Positions 24,938 to 34,001 are shown, counted from the first letter of the stretch. The stretch is 64,000 nucleotides of DNA from Nitrospira sp. SG-bin1 (GCA_002083365.1 LVWS01000034.1:62001-126000), one strand, 5' to 3'. Made by a program: numbers and translations. Notes: a model not told the origin generated them from the letters alone.

Positions 24938-26416
24938 TTGACCTGTGAGGGGCTCTTTTCCGCATGGCCGGCTTGGGGGCTGGGGGCGGGCAAGCTTTAC
25001 CGTACGGGTAAGAATGCGACGGTGCTTATCATCGGAATCGATGATGAATCCCATGCCTTGTCATTCGGCAGCGGCGTGTTCGTGTCTCCAGACGGCCTGC
25101 TCTTGACGAACGCGCATGTCATTCATGAATCCACACGGATCCTGGTCTACGGGGAGGTGGTCCGCCAACCTGCAACGCCCGAAGTCATAGCGGTGGATCC
25201 GGATCTTGATCTGGCCGCCCTGCGCCTGACCGAATCGTATCCGGTTCCATATTTGCCGTTGTCCCGAGAGCCGCCCGAGGACGGCGCGGATGCGGTGACG
25301 ATCGGCTATCCCCGCTTGCCGGATGTGCTCCAGATGGGCGTCACGATCCATCCGACGGTGTTTCCTGTCACGGTGAGCGGAGAAGCGACGGGGCAGTCCC
25401 GCATCACGCACAGACCTCTGCCGTTCCTTCACGTCACCGGGCTCATGAACGCGGGAAGCAGCGGCGGCCCGCTCGTCGCCGCCGCGTCCGGACAGATCAT
25501 CGGGCTTGTGGTGCATACCGTTCCTTATCTGGAAACGGCAAAAAATGCGCAGGGTGAATCGATGGGACGGGTGATGTTGCGCGCAGGTTTGAGTTATTGC
25601 ATTCCCTCATCGAGGATTCGCGAATGGCTGGGCACCCTTCACTTCCCGAGCGGCGATCCCGAGGGACCGCCGGATCCTCACCGCCCGACCGCGAAATCAA
25701 CAGGGCTCGCCGGATTCGTCGCGACGGCGCACCTACTACAATTGATGGCGGACGTCATTCGGAAAGATCCCGACCTCCTGGACATGGCGATCCGGCACTA
25801 TGAATCGGCGTTGCGGCTGGAATCAAATCGACCGGATATTCTGCATGATCTCGGCCGCGCGTTGGCTTCCAGGGGTGACGCCGATGAGGCGTGGACGAGA
25901 TATGAACTGGCGTTGACGCTCATGCCGGATGATCTTGAACTCTTGACGGACGCCGGCGATCTTCGTCGTCAGCAGCGACAATTCGGCAAAGCGGAAACGT
26001 TCTACAGAAAGGCTTTGCAACGGGCTCCCTGCTACTCCCGAGCCCTGCTCGGCCTCGGGATCATCAGCTCCGAACAAGGTGACGCTCAAGGAGCCAAGCG
26101 GATGTTTCAGCTCGCCGCCCACTGCCCGTCTTCTTCCTCATGGGCGGCTTACCAGTTGGGCATTGAACTGGAGCGGCGCGGCGAGCCGACCGAGGCGCTG
26201 GCCGTCTGGGAGCAAGCCCTCAATGAACTCTCGCATCCGGTGCCGTCCGGACAACGCTTGATGGCTCGCATACGCCATCGTGCGAGCGAACTGAGGAATC
26301 GACTCCAGTCGACATCCCCCTCCAACTTTGCTGCATCGGCATCAACACCGGAGCGGCTCGAAGGCCGGTTGCACGGTGAAACGAACAGACCGCCAAACAG
26401 AACTACCGTTGAGTAA
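24938..26416 (+). CDS. exported trypsin-like serine protease with C-terminal TPRs
   Basis: The catalytic triad is intact: His in LLTNAHVI, Asp in DLDLAALRL and Ser in NAGSSGGPL, as in DegP/HtrA-type proteases; no PDZ domain is present. Residues 255-440 form TPRs (ALRLESNRPDILHDLGRALASRGD and later units), which may recruit substrates. The start is uncertain. TTG 24938 is the first standard start but has no ribosome site, while 27 codons upstream in frame encode a signal-peptide-like stretch (TFIFLLTITLTCEGLFSAW). An ATC at 24884 with GAGG in front could be the true start. Confidence 0.85.
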   Translation: MTCEGLFSAWPAWGLGAGKLYRTGKNATVLIIGIDDESHALSFGSGVFVSPDGLLLTNAHVIHESTRILVYGEVVRQPATPEVIAVDPDLDLAALRLTESYPVPYLPLSREPPEDGADAVTIGYPRLPDVLQMGVTIHPTVFPVTVSGEATGQSRITHRPLPFLHVTGLMNAGSSGGPLVAAASGQIIGLVVHTVPYLETAKNAQGESMGRVMLRAGLSYCIPSSRIREWLGTLHFPSGDPEGPPDPHRPTAKSTGLAGFVATAHLLQLMADVIRKDPDLLDMAIRHYESALRLESNRPDILHDLGRALASRGDADEAWTRYELALTLMPDDLELLTDAGDLRRQQRQFGKAETFYRKALQRAPCYSRALLGLGIISSEQGDAQGAKRMFQLAAHCPSSSSWAAYQLGIELERRGEPTEALAVWEQALNELSHPVPSGQRLMARIRHRASELRNRLQSTSPSNFAASASTPERLEGRLHGETNRPPNRTTVE

Positions 26417-26458
26417 ATGTTGGCTTCCAACGGCATGCCGGAGGTCACAGGCGTATCG

Positions 26459-26944
26459 TCATTCTATAATCCACAATGCCACGCTCTTCGCATCTCGCAA
26501 CATGCGGTCCGTCACTCCACCGCCGAACAAACGTGTGATTCGAGACGTGCCGGTACGTCCGACCACGATCGTGTCGTGATGTCCTTCCTGCGCTTCTTCT
26601 AGAATGGCGGTCGCAATGTCGCTCTCATGACCGAACTTTGTCCTGATTCGACTTTCATCGATGCCGGACGCGATCAGCGCATCGCAAGCCTTCCGCAAGA
26701 GCGGACTCTTGGTCTCCCGCTCTCGCTTGAGCCATTCATCCTGCTCCCGGTGCAATTGCGCGCTCAATTGTTTCTCTATCGCAGGGTTCTCCGACCCGCC
26801 GTGCTCCAACAGAGCGCGGGGCATCGGCCTCAGGACATGAAACAACGTCACGGTCACATGGGAAGCGCGTCCCACTACCGTTCCCACATACTGCACGGCA
26901 CGCCGAGCGTTCTCCGACTCGTCGATCGCCAAAAGAAGACGCAT
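26459..26944 (-). CDS. uspA: universal stress protein (UspA family)
   Basis: One Usp domain with the ATP-binding signature G-x2-G-x9-G-S/T seen as VVGRTGTSRITRLFGGGVTD. The N-terminal LLLAIDESENARRAV strand-loop matches ATP-binding Usps. It is a cytoplasmic nucleotide-binding stress protein, convergent with the protease gene. Confidence 0.9.
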   Translation of the reverse strand: MRLLLAIDESENARRAVQYVGTVVGRASHVTVTLFHVLRPMPRALLEHGGSENPAIEKQLSAQLHREQDEWLKRERETKSPLLRKACDALIASGIDESRIRTKFGHESDIATAILEEAQEGHHDTIVVGRTGTSRITRLFGGGVTDRMLRDAKSVALWIIE

Positions 26945-27019
26945 GGCCCATTCGAATGCGTATCGTTCCGCTTGCTTTACTCTGTATCTAAGGCCGTATT
27001 CCCCTTGCTGATGTGTTCG

Positions 27020-27466
27020 TTATTGGTGCACCACTTTCTTGAGGGACGGTGCATCGGATTCCACATCCTGGTGCGTCCGTGAAGCCCCACGATCGACACT
27101 CCATCGCCCCGATCCATACGCGGCCACATACAGCAGGCCGCCGATCATTGCGAGATTCTTTAAAAAGTGGATCGTCTGATTCTGGTCCCCAAAGTTCGTA
27201 TGGAACAGCAAAGTCGTCGGTATCATGAACAGGATCAGCGCGAGAGCACCCCATTTGGCCCACACTCCAAGCAACAGCGACAACCCGCCGGCCACCTCCA
27301 CGACAACCGCTCCCGCATACAGGAACGTGGTCGCCGTGGTGATCCCCATCGCGGCCATGTACTGCTGCGTACCCTGCGGATCGGCGATCTTGTTGATACC
27401 GGACATCAGGAAGATCAATCCGATCAGGGCCCGTCCTATCAGGCTGGCATACGCCTTGTCATCCAT
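27020..27466 (-). CDS. DoxX-family membrane protein
   Basis: Start 27466 follows AAAGGTGG. Four membrane helices; the family pattern RALIGLIFLMSGINKI-x-DP-x-x-T and GVWAKWGALALILFMIPTT is visible. DoxX proteins are quinone- or respiratory-chain-linked membrane proteins in some bacteria and are often stress-related. The C-terminal 25 residues are charged and cytoplasmic. It lies 79 bp after the TreT gene in the same direction. Confidence 0.88.
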   Translation of the reverse strand: MDDKAYASLIGRALIGLIFLMSGINKIADPQGTQQYMAAMGITTATTFLYAGAVVVEVAGGLSLLLGVWAKWGALALILFMIPTTLLFHTNFGDQNQTIHFLKNLAMIGGLLYVAAYGSGRWSVDRGASRTHQDVESDAPSLKKVVHQ

Positions 27467-27545
27467 CGTCGCCACCTTTCTTTCACCTATCCGGATGTAG
27501 AGAAACGCCCTCAGACACCGCCGCGTCACCAAGACATGGCGCTCC

Positions 27546-28763
27546 TCATTCGTCGCGCCGTGCGCCTCGGGCCAAGTGGATCATCACTCCCAGATAGTCC
27601 TGCACATGTCGCGTGACCAGGAACCGATTACGCGCGAACTCCTTGGCTTGACGACCGATCACCTCGATCCGCTCCGGCTCATTCAGCAAACGTTTGATGT
27701 AGAAAGCCGCACCGGCGGGTGAATTGACCGTGTACCCCGTGTAGCCGTGGATCAATTGCACGGTAATGCCGCCGGTATCGCCCCCGATGACGGGCTTGCC
27801 TTTCCACATGGCCTCCGTCACCGTCAACCCGAACCCTTCCCGAACCGATTTCTGAATGATGATGGTGGCAGCGCGCTGCAACGCATTGACTTCCAGGTTC
27901 GCCGTCGGCGGCAGCAGCAACAGTTGCACGTCCGGATCCACCCCCACCGCCTCCTGCACCTCCGCGAGCACCGCCGCCCCTTCGGGATCATCCGTCGCCG
28001 TGCCGCCCGCCAGCACCAGTCGGCAATCATGGCTCTGTTTCACGATCCGGTAGGCGGCCACCACGCCGAGCGGATCCTTAAACCGATCGAATCGAGAGAC
28101 TTGCAGCAGAATCGGCTTATCCGTCGGGACGTTCAACTTGTCCAGCACCGAACGGATCTCTTCCTCCGTGAGTTCGCGGTTCTTATCGCTCAAGGGATCG
28201 ATCGACGGGTAGACGATGAATTGCGGCACCGGCAGGCGGCGTGCGAACTTCGGGAGGGACACGATCGCCGCATCGTACTGCGACACGAACGGGCGGAGGA
28301 ACTGCCATACCCCCGGTTGAGGGGACGATACGTCGATGTGGCACCGCCATAACCATCGCGCCCCCGATGGGCGTGAGCCGATGAGCGCGGCCGGCTGAGG
28401 GTCATGGATCATGGCGACGTCGGCATCCAAGTTGAGATGTTGCGCATTATCCCGATTGGTGTCGAGATAGGCCTCATACATCGCCTTCGTAATGTGTTGA
28501 GCGGTTCCCTGCAAGGCGTTATGGAAACTCTTCGTCGTATGATAAAACGCATCGGAGCCGGCCATGATTTCCCAACGGGTCTGAATTCCCAGTTCCTCGA
28601 ACAGGGGCAACAGCCGGTGAAGCATCTCCGCCACTCCCCCGCCGTACCGGGTGGAGTTCACGTGCAACATGCGCGTTCCTTCCAAGCGCCGACCGAGTTG
28701 ACGAAGCAATTCGATCGTGCCGGAAGGGACGAACGGACGATATTGTTCGAGCAGGTCCGCCAT
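27546..28763 (-). CDS. treT: trehalose glycosyltransferring synthase (GT4 family, TreT-like)
   Basis: GT4 glycosyltransferase with the TreT N-terminal pattern HVNSTRYGGGVAEML and the C-terminal donor site pattern EGFGLTVTEAMWKGKPVIGG. TreT makes trehalose from NDP-glucose and glucose, a compatible solute, in the cytoplasm. ATG 28763 lies 3 bp downstream of the DUF5752 stop, so translation is likely coupled. The length of about 405 residues is typical. Confidence 0.88.
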   Translation of the reverse strand: MADLLEQYRPFVPSGTIELLRQLGRRLEGTRMLHVNSTRYGGGVAEMLHRLLPLFEELGIQTRWEIMAGSDAFYHTTKSFHNALQGTAQHITKAMYEAYLDTNRDNAQHLNLDADVAMIHDPQPAALIGSRPSGARWLWRCHIDVSSPQPGVWQFLRPFVSQYDAAIVSLPKFARRLPVPQFIVYPSIDPLSDKNRELTEEEIRSVLDKLNVPTDKPILLQVSRFDRFKDPLGVVAAYRIVKQSHDCRLVLAGGTATDDPEGAAVLAEVQEAVGVDPDVQLLLLPPTANLEVNALQRAATIIIQKSVREGFGLTVTEAMWKGKPVIGGDTGGITVQLIHGYTGYTVNSPAGAAFYIKRLLNEPERIEVIGRQAKEFARNRFLVTRHVQDYLGVMIHLARGARRDE

Positions 28764-28766
28764 GCG

Positions 28767-29453
28767 TCAGGCCTTGTGTAACTCACCGTCGCACAATGCG
28801 ACGATGCGGGCGCGCATCCCTTCCAGATTCAAGCCGAGGCGCACCACGCGTTCGACCTGCGCCGACAGCTGCGGCAGATTCAGACCTTCCGGGGCCTTCA
28901 GCCAATGGGAAAAATCATCGAACCCCGGCGTCTTTCGCATGCGGGCCTCGCACAGATGAAAATACAGGGCCCCCACTTCGACCTCGTGCACGACGTTCCG
29001 GAAATCCCACAAGGTCCAAGCCTGGCGCTCCAGCGGCGCCTCGATGACGTAGGACCGCACGAAGTCGAACGGTTCCGCACCAGTAATGCGATACACGGAA
29101 GGATGATGGCTGAGGTGCTCGTCGAGGATGGCAATAATGTCTTGTCGCAACGCTTCCGGCGAAAGATACGAGAACGGATCCAACACCCCCAGACGTTCTC
29201 CGAGCACACGATCATGGGCATGCAGCGCGGCCCAGGTGGCGAAATCATTGGGATACAAGGTCTGGGCGTATGCGTGACGCAGATAGTAGCTATGGGTGTG
29301 ATAGTAAATGCTGTCGGAGGGAACTTCCTCCATCAACTCCAGGAGACGAGGAATGTCCGTGGCGCGCTTCCCAATTACCTCGCGCAGCTCCATACAGCTG
29401 ACGAATTGAAACGGACGCATGGCTCGGGGATATTCGTTGGCGGGCGGATTCAT
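28767..29453 (-). CDS. DUF5752 family protein
   Basis: The sequence has the DUF5752 hallmark FQFVSCMELREVIGKRATDIPRLLELMEEVPSDSIYYHTH followed by TLWDFRNVVHEVEVGALYFHL. It is a soluble helical protein that usually sits next to glycosyltransferases of trehalose or glucan synthesis; its activity is not known. The start ATG 29453 overlaps the stop of the nucleotidyltransferase gene (ATGA), so it is translated in a coupled way. Confidence 0.8.
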   Translation of the reverse strand: MNPPANEYPRAMRPFQFVSCMELREVIGKRATDIPRLLELMEEVPSDSIYYHTHSYYLRHAYAQTLYPNDFATWAALHAHDRVLGERLGVLDPFSYLSPEALRQDIIAILDEHLSHHPSVYRITGAEPFDFVRSYVIEAPLERQAWTLWDFRNVVHEVEVGALYFHLCEARMRKTPGFDDFSHWLKAPEGLNLPQLSAQVERVVRLGLNLEGMRARIVALCDGELHKA

Positions 29454-30331
29454 GCGGCCGACTTCTCTGACTGTGCGTGCGGACTCCTCCGCCGTCGCGA
29501 TGTTCGGGGGGGTTCTCGATCCGAGCCGATGTGTTGTTCTTTTCGAAATTGGGCCGTCAGGAATTCCGTTTGCTCGGCCGTCAGAGAACCGCGCGGAGGA
29601 TGACGGGCATCCTCGTACTCTCCTCGCTCGATGGAATCCAAATATTGTCCCCAGGACAACAGCGTCCCCTGACAGACCGTCCTGTCGGACGGAACCGTGA
29701 CGCTTTCCAACTCCACTCGACGGAGCAGCTCGCCCATCAACCAGCGAGGGATGTGCAACCGACGCCCGGGGTACACATATCCGAAGAGGATCATGTGGCT
29801 GAAGAGCACTCTCCAGTGCGCGTGGAATCGCCGGAGCAGCCGCGACCAGTCGAGCGTCCGGGAGCATGCGTGGAACAGGTGCGCGATATCGGCCCCGTCA
29901 TAGCGCTCCCTATCCATGACAAACGCTTTCGACCAGATCATCTCCTCGACGGGAACCAGATACGCCGGCTCGCCCAAGAGGACGACCTTGGGGGCTTCAC
30001 CGAACCATTCGGCATCGACGGCGCAGATACCGTTTCCCGATCCGAAAATGATGTCAATGACGTGATCCTCTTTCCACGCCTTGCAGATCCAATGGGGAAA
30101 CCGCACTTCCGTTGCGTATCCTTTCTCGGCCAAGAACCGCATAAGCTGGTCCACGGTCTCCCGGTGCACGAAGACGTCCAGATCCTTGGTCCGACGCACC
30201 ACCCCGGCATAGCTTTCCAAGGCAAAGGCGCCGCCGACCAGAAAGGGAATTCCAGAATGTCGCATATCTCGCAATGCCTGTCGATAGAGTGCCTGGGCGG
30301 GCCGGTCGACGAGCTCTCGAGTCATGTTCAT
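29450..30331 (-). CDS. nucleotidyltransferase domain protein
   Basis: A nucleotidyltransferase fold begins near residue 30 (LVGGAFALESYAGVVRRTKDLDVFV). The paired Asp residues of LDVFV are the probable metal ligands. Residues 60-230 form a helical domain with an aromatic-rich LFGYVYPGRRLHIP. The C-terminus is basic and disordered. It is joined to the metallophosphoesterase by an ATGA overlap at 30328-30331 and to DUF5752 by a second one. Whether it moves nucleotides onto a protein, a sugar or a small molecule is unknown. Confidence 0.78.
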   Translation of the reverse strand: MNMTRELVDRPAQALYRQALRDMRHSGIPFLVGGAFALESYAGVVRRTKDLDVFVHRETVDQLMRFLAEKGYATEVRFPHWICKAWKEDHVIDIIFGSGNGICAVDAEWFGEAPKVVLLGEPAYLVPVEEMIWSKAFVMDRERYDGADIAHLFHACSRTLDWSRLLRRFHAHWRVLFSHMILFGYVYPGRRLHIPRWLMGELLRRVELESVTVPSDRTVCQGTLLSWGQYLDSIERGEYEDARHPPRGSLTAEQTEFLTAQFRKEQHIGSDREPPRTSRRRRSPHAQSEKSAA

Positions 30332-31086
30332 ATCCGTTCCACCGTCTTCGTCAACGGAAGCCGAATCACCCGCAGCGGCGGTTCCTGGGTAGTCTGTTGA
30401 AGCAGCAGGGGCAGGGCGACGTTGTATACGGGTATTCCGGCCTTGGTCCGTCCTTCCAGGGATCCGTGGTGCGCGTGGCCATGAAAGACCGCCGTCGCAC
30501 CGTACCGATCGATCGGCTCCTCCAAGCGGCTGGTCCCCAGAAACGGGACGATTTCCGGCGATTCTCCGACCAGAGTCTCCCGGATGGGGGCATAGTGCAG
30601 CAACACGACACGAGGCGACGCGGCCTGTTTGGCCAAGGCCGATTCCAATTTCAACGCCTCGTCGACCGATTCATGGACGAACCGTTTGACGGCCGGCTCT
30701 CCCCAGGACTGCAACAGGCGATCTCCGAACCCTCCCGCGAATCCTTTGACTCCGACGAACTCCACTCCTTTTATCTGCACGGACGTTCCATCGAGCACGC
30801 ACATCCCCTGACGTTCGAACAAATCGGTAAGCGATTCAGCATGGCCCGATTCATGGTCATGGTTTCCCAGCACGGCGGCCACGGGAATCCCTTCGAGAGC
30901 CGGAAGGGCTTCAACCAGCAGCTTCGCCTCTTCCGGCTTCCCGTAATCGGTGATGTCACCGCACAATAAGAGAACATCGCAGCATTCCGCGATCCGCCCG
31001 AACAGGGATCGAATCTCCTCGACCCCGAATCGGGGACAATGCAGGTCTCCTATGGCTCCGATCCGTACGTTTCCGTCGACCGGCAT
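30328..31086 (-). CDS. calcineurin-like metallophosphoesterase
   Basis: The metal-binding series is complete: GDLHC, CGDITDYG, LGNHDHE, LHYAP and GHAHH. The fold hydrolyses phosphodiesters or phosphomonoesters. ATG 31086 (MPVDGN) follows the preceding stop at once; the longer frame from 31233 overlaps the BON gene and is unlikely. Being in one transcript with the nucleotidyltransferase suggests a make-and-remove pair. Confidence 0.85.
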   Translation of the reverse strand: MPVDGNVRIGAIGDLHCPRFGVEEIRSLFGRIAECCDVLLLCGDITDYGKPEEAKLLVEALPALEGIPVAAVLGNHDHESGHAESLTDLFERQGMCVLDGTSVQIKGVEFVGVKGFAGGFGDRLLQSWGEPAVKRFVHESVDEALKLESALAKQAASPRVVLLHYAPIRETLVGESPEIVPFLGTSRLEEPIDRYGATAVFHGHAHHGSLEGRTKAGIPVYNVALPLLLQQTTQEPPLRVIRLPLTKTVERI

Positions 31087-31087
31087 C

Positions 31088-31426
31088 TCAGTCTGGCTGT
31101 TTATCGGGCTCTTTTCCGTTGTGCCGTTGAGCCGTTTGCACCTGGAGGTGGTTGTCGACTCGTCTGACGCCGCTGACCTGTTTCGCGAGTTCCTCGGCTC
31201 GTATCCTGTGCTCCGAAGTCTGCACCGTTCCACTCAGCCGTACGATTCCCTGTTCCGTGTCGACGTCTACTCTCGCAAAATTGGCCCGACGATCGGCGGT
31301 GAGATTCTTTTGCACCGCCGCCGTCACAGACGCGTCATGCATGGTTTGAACGGCCGCGTTGCTCTGCGTGCCCTGACAGGCGGCAAGCCCGCCGACCAAC
31401 CACAGTGCGAGCAAGAACCCTCGCAT
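31088..31426 (-). CDS. BON-domain lipoprotein
   Basis: Start 31426 (MRGFLL) has GGAGG in front. The lipobox reads LAAC at about residue 16. A BON domain follows (about 40-105): AAVQKNLTADRRANFARVDVDTEQGIVRLSGTV, then VSGVRRVDNHLQV. BON domains bind phospholipid and stabilise the envelope. The gene is second in the YtxH-to-TreT transcript. Confidence 0.85.
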   Translation of the reverse strand: MRGFLLALWLVGGLAACQGTQSNAAVQTMHDASVTAAVQKNLTADRRANFARVDVDTEQGIVRLSGTVQTSEHRIRAEELAKQVSGVRRVDNHLQVQTAQRHNGKEPDKQPD

Positions 31427-31455
31427 GGAGCGTCCTCCGGAAATATAGAACAGGA

Positions 31456-31785
31456 TCACATTGCCGAGCGGCCCGGCTCGCGCGCCATGTCTTGCGCTTG
31501 CTTGGCGAATTCCTTGGCCGAACGTCCCGCATCACGAACCGCCTCTTCACCCTTGTTGTAATAATCTTTTCCCCGTTCCACCGCGGTGTCCCATGCCTCT
31601 TGTCCCTTCTCCACCAAATCATCCGTCGCGCGATTGGCGTAGTCACGCAACATACCGCGCAACTCCGATCCTCGCTGAGGAGCAAACAGCAGTGCGATGC
31701 CGGCCCCGATCAAGGCTCCGGCCATGAATGCGGACCATCCCGTGGCGTCTCCGACATGTTCATCGTAATAGCTTCCATTGCGCAT
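31456..31785 (-). CDS. YtxH-domain protein
   Basis: A short N-terminal segment, one membrane helix (about residues 17-36, GWSAFMAGALIGAGIALLFAPQ) and a long charged coiled helix define a YtxH-domain stress protein anchored in the inner membrane. GGAGGGTACCAGT supports the start at 31785. It is the first gene of the minus-strand operon reaching TreT. Confidence 0.85.
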   Translation of the reverse strand: MRNGSYYDEHVGDATGWSAFMAGALIGAGIALLFAPQRGSELRGMLRDYANRATDDLVEKGQEAWDTAVERGKDYYNKGEEAVRDAGRSAKEFAKQAQDMAREPGRSAM

Positions 31786-31813
31786 ACTGGTACCCTCCTT
31801 TGGTGTCTAGTCA

Positions 31814-32248
31814 CTAATCGGAATGTTGTGATGGCATCCGGGTTTCATTGACCTGTCGTTCCGCTTCAAACCAGTGGGCCCAATCATTGCCGTGTTGACA
31901 ACCGCCGTCTTGAAACAGGATGAACGCCCGCTCCGCGATTCGGCGGTGCGCCGAATCCTGTTCGATGCCGTCGTGCCCGTTTGGAGCAGAAGCGGAAAGC
32001 TTTTCATCGAGAACCTTCTCCGATTCCTGCAATCCGGAGGACGGCTCCTCTGGAATCCGCTGTGTCTCCTGCCGCTGTTTCGACCCCGCGACGGGCTGTG
32101 ATGAACTGCGCCGGACGGCATGCCCGCTCGAGCCCCGACCGGTCGATTCAGCACGCATTCGGTCTTCCTTGGGGTCTTCCTTGTCCGGATCCGGCTTTGC
32201 TGCCGGGATCTGAGACTGCTTGGTTTTACGTTTGTCCGTACCTGCCAT
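31814..32248 (-). CDS. DUF2934-type protein
   Basis: GGAGAGGAAGTT gives the start at 32248. The N-terminal two thirds are hydrophilic, basic and disordered. The C-terminal helix pair IAERAFILFQDGGCQHGNDWAHWFEAERQV is the DUF2934 pattern. DUF2934 proteins are small and of unknown function. It reads in the same direction as the YtxH gene. Confidence 0.7.
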   Translation of the reverse strand: MAGTDKRKTKQSQIPAAKPDPDKEDPKEDRMRAESTGRGSSGHAVRRSSSQPVAGSKQRQETQRIPEEPSSGLQESEKVLDEKLSASAPNGHDGIEQDSAHRRIAERAFILFQDGGCQHGNDWAHWFEAERQVNETRMPSQHSD

Positions 32249-32350
32249 AACTTCCTCTCCTGTCGCGAGCACCTTCCTTGATCCGCGATTACCTCATCCG
32301 TGATCATTCTGGATCATTGACGACCGCTTCATTCTCTGTCCGATGGTCCT

Positions 32351-33049
32351 CTACTGTCCGCTGCGAGACGAGAGCAACTGTTTGATCGTCGTGGCCGTAC
32401 CCATGTCGGAGGCTTCGACACGAACCTGATCCCCTTCTTTGAAGGCACAGTGGCCGATCTGGAATCCGGATCCGCGTGCCACGTCTTCCTTGGCTCGTGG
32501 GTCCGTCGAACCGACAGTCGCCTGCAGGTGTGATGGATCTTGCGTTGGTGGAGCGAGGGCATGTTGCTCCAGGTCTTTTCGATCGCGCTCTCCCGCCTTG
32601 GCTGCTTGCTCATGGTTCTTGGAAGACTGTTGCATCGAGGCAGTCGGAGGAATTTCCGTACGTTCCCGGACTCCTTCCTGACCAGACGAGACGTGGGCCT
32701 GATCGCTGGATGGACACACTTTATTCGTATCCTTGGTGACGCGAAGATGTATCTGTTGTCCGCGGTCTCCTTCGATCGTATATTCCTCACCTTGGATCTT
32801 TTTGATAGCCCCGATGATGATTTCCGGCCCTGCAAGGATTGGGGACGAGGCTGCACCGCTTAAACCCAGCCCCTGCTGGCCGCTCTGCTGACTCGACTCC
32901 CCCTTCGAAACACCGGGATTGTCTTTGGAACCGGCATGGCCCGCATCTCCCAAGAAGGCCCACCCACCAACTATGCTACACAGCATGCATAGTACGCGTG
33001 ACGCTCGCCTCAGATCTATTCGCACCGGAGCGGTTTCTATTGTATGCAT
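32351..33049 (-). CDS. exported protein with OB-like segments, unknown function
   Basis: AAGGGG precedes ATG 33049. A signal peptide ends near GHAGS (residue 40). A segment IIIGAIKKIQGEEYTIEGDRGQQIHLRVT and a C-terminal CAFKEGDQVRVEASDMGTATTIKQL recall the OB-like pattern seen in 4384, 40470 and 52376, here split by a long disordered Gln/Ser-rich insert. No enzymatic motif is visible. Confidence 0.65.
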   Translation of the reverse strand: MHTIETAPVRIDLRRASRVLCMLCSIVGGWAFLGDAGHAGSKDNPGVSKGESSQQSGQQGLGLSGAASSPILAGPEIIIGAIKKIQGEEYTIEGDRGQQIHLRVTKDTNKVCPSSDQAHVSSGQEGVRERTEIPPTASMQQSSKNHEQAAKAGERDRKDLEQHALAPPTQDPSHLQATVGSTDPRAKEDVARGSGFQIGHCAFKEGDQVRVEASDMGTATTIKQLLSSRSGQ

Positions 33050-33080
33050 GAGTCAACCCCTTTGAAACAGATGGCGATGA

Positions 33081-33299
33081 TTAGGCGATTCCTTTGTCCG
33101 GCGGCCATGGATCATGGCAATCGAAGGCATGACAGTCGGACATCCGACGGGTTCGCTGTCGGTGAATATAAAACACGCGGTGATCAACGGTCAGAACCCA
33201 ACAATCCGGAGCCACCAATCGCACAAACACGACTCCGTCCTCTGCCTGGGAATCGCTTTTCCTCTGCTTCGCGTCCAACACTTGTGTATCGATAACCAT
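33081..33299 (-). CDS. possible 72-residue protein
   Basis: The frame from ATG 33299 has codon usage like its neighbours and begins 35 bp from the palindrome at 33334-33351. The product has a core GVVFVRLVAPDCWVLTVDHRVFYIHRQ and a His/Cys-rich tail, and no known family. The ribosome site is weak (GGTG). The longer reading from 33482 is unsupported and would overlap the next gene on the other strand. Confidence 0.45.
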   Translation of the reverse strand: MVIDTQVLDAKQRKSDSQAEDGVVFVRLVAPDCWVLTVDHRVFYIHRQRTRRMSDCHAFDCHDPWPPDKGIA

Positions 33300-33333
33300 G
33301 TGTTCACCATATCCAAAGTTCTTCCGGACATTA

Positions 33334-33351
33334 ACTAGGAGACCGCCTAGG
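33334..33351. promoter_or_regulatory. ACTAGG-N6-CCTAGG palindrome
   Basis: Near-perfect arms with spacer AGACCG. It sits 71 bp before the plus-strand lipoprotein start at 33423 and 35 bp before the minus-strand start at 33299, so it could serve both. Confidence 0.55.
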
Positions 33352-33422
33352 TTTGTTGCATGGCGGCATGCTCGGGAGGCTCCGAGTGAAGAGTTCGGGC
33401 GGTCCGTGTCATCGTGTTTCAC

Positions 33423-33881
33423 ATGATGAATGTCGGTCGCACTGTACTCTTCTCGCTTGCTCTCATGCTCGTAGCCTGTCAAAGCTTGCCCGGTTTTTCA
33501 CGCAGCGGTGAAGTGAGGGCCATCACGATTGGTAATCAGTTGTCGATCGCTGCCATCGAAGCGGCGGAAGGAGACGAAATCCGATGGACCAATACGCTCA
33601 TGACGCCGGTGCGGATCGTTGTTTTGGATTATGTCTTGAACCGGTTGTCCTGCCGCAGCAACTTTAGCGGCCACTTCTACAGCGGTGCGGAGGTGACCCT
33701 CCAACCCGACGAAAGTGCCGGCTTGTGTTTTCGTAATCCCGGGACGATCCGCTATGTCGTCCGAAGACCATCGGATCTCCGCAACAACGGTGAAACCGCT
33801 GAATTGGGGCACATTCACATCCAGACCCTTTCAGAGCATCCGACGACAGAGCAGAACGCCGCCGCTGCTGCACCACCATGA
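33423..33881 (+). CDS. cupredoxin-like lipoprotein (no obvious copper site)
   Basis: The lipobox reads LVACQS at about residue 15. The mature part has the beta-sandwich sequence flow SGEVRAITIGNQ, GDEIRWTNTLMTPVRIV, LQPDESAGLCFRNPGTIRYVV, like a plastocyanin-type fold. It is paralogous to 40973-41488 (same strand order, similar Cys positions). The His and Met copper ligands of true cupredoxins are not apparent, so a structural or redox role with a Cys pair is more likely. ATG 33423 or 33426 is the start; both lack a strong ribosome site. Confidence 0.72.
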   Translation: MMNVGRTVLFSLALMLVACQSLPGFSRSGEVRAITIGNQLSIAAIEAAEGDEIRWTNTLMTPVRIVVLDYVLNRLSCRSNFSGHFYSGAEVTLQPDESAGLCFRNPGTIRYVVRRPSDLRNNGETAELGHIHIQTLSEHPTTEQNAAAAAPP

Positions 33882-34001
33882 ATGGAGAAGAGTCGGCCTT
33901 GCCTCGCTGGACAAAAACTGAGCAGCCGTGGCGGCGATCAGGGCGATCAGATTGACGCTTCTCATCATTTTCACGCCGCGGCAATCGAAGTCGTGTCTCG
34001 T

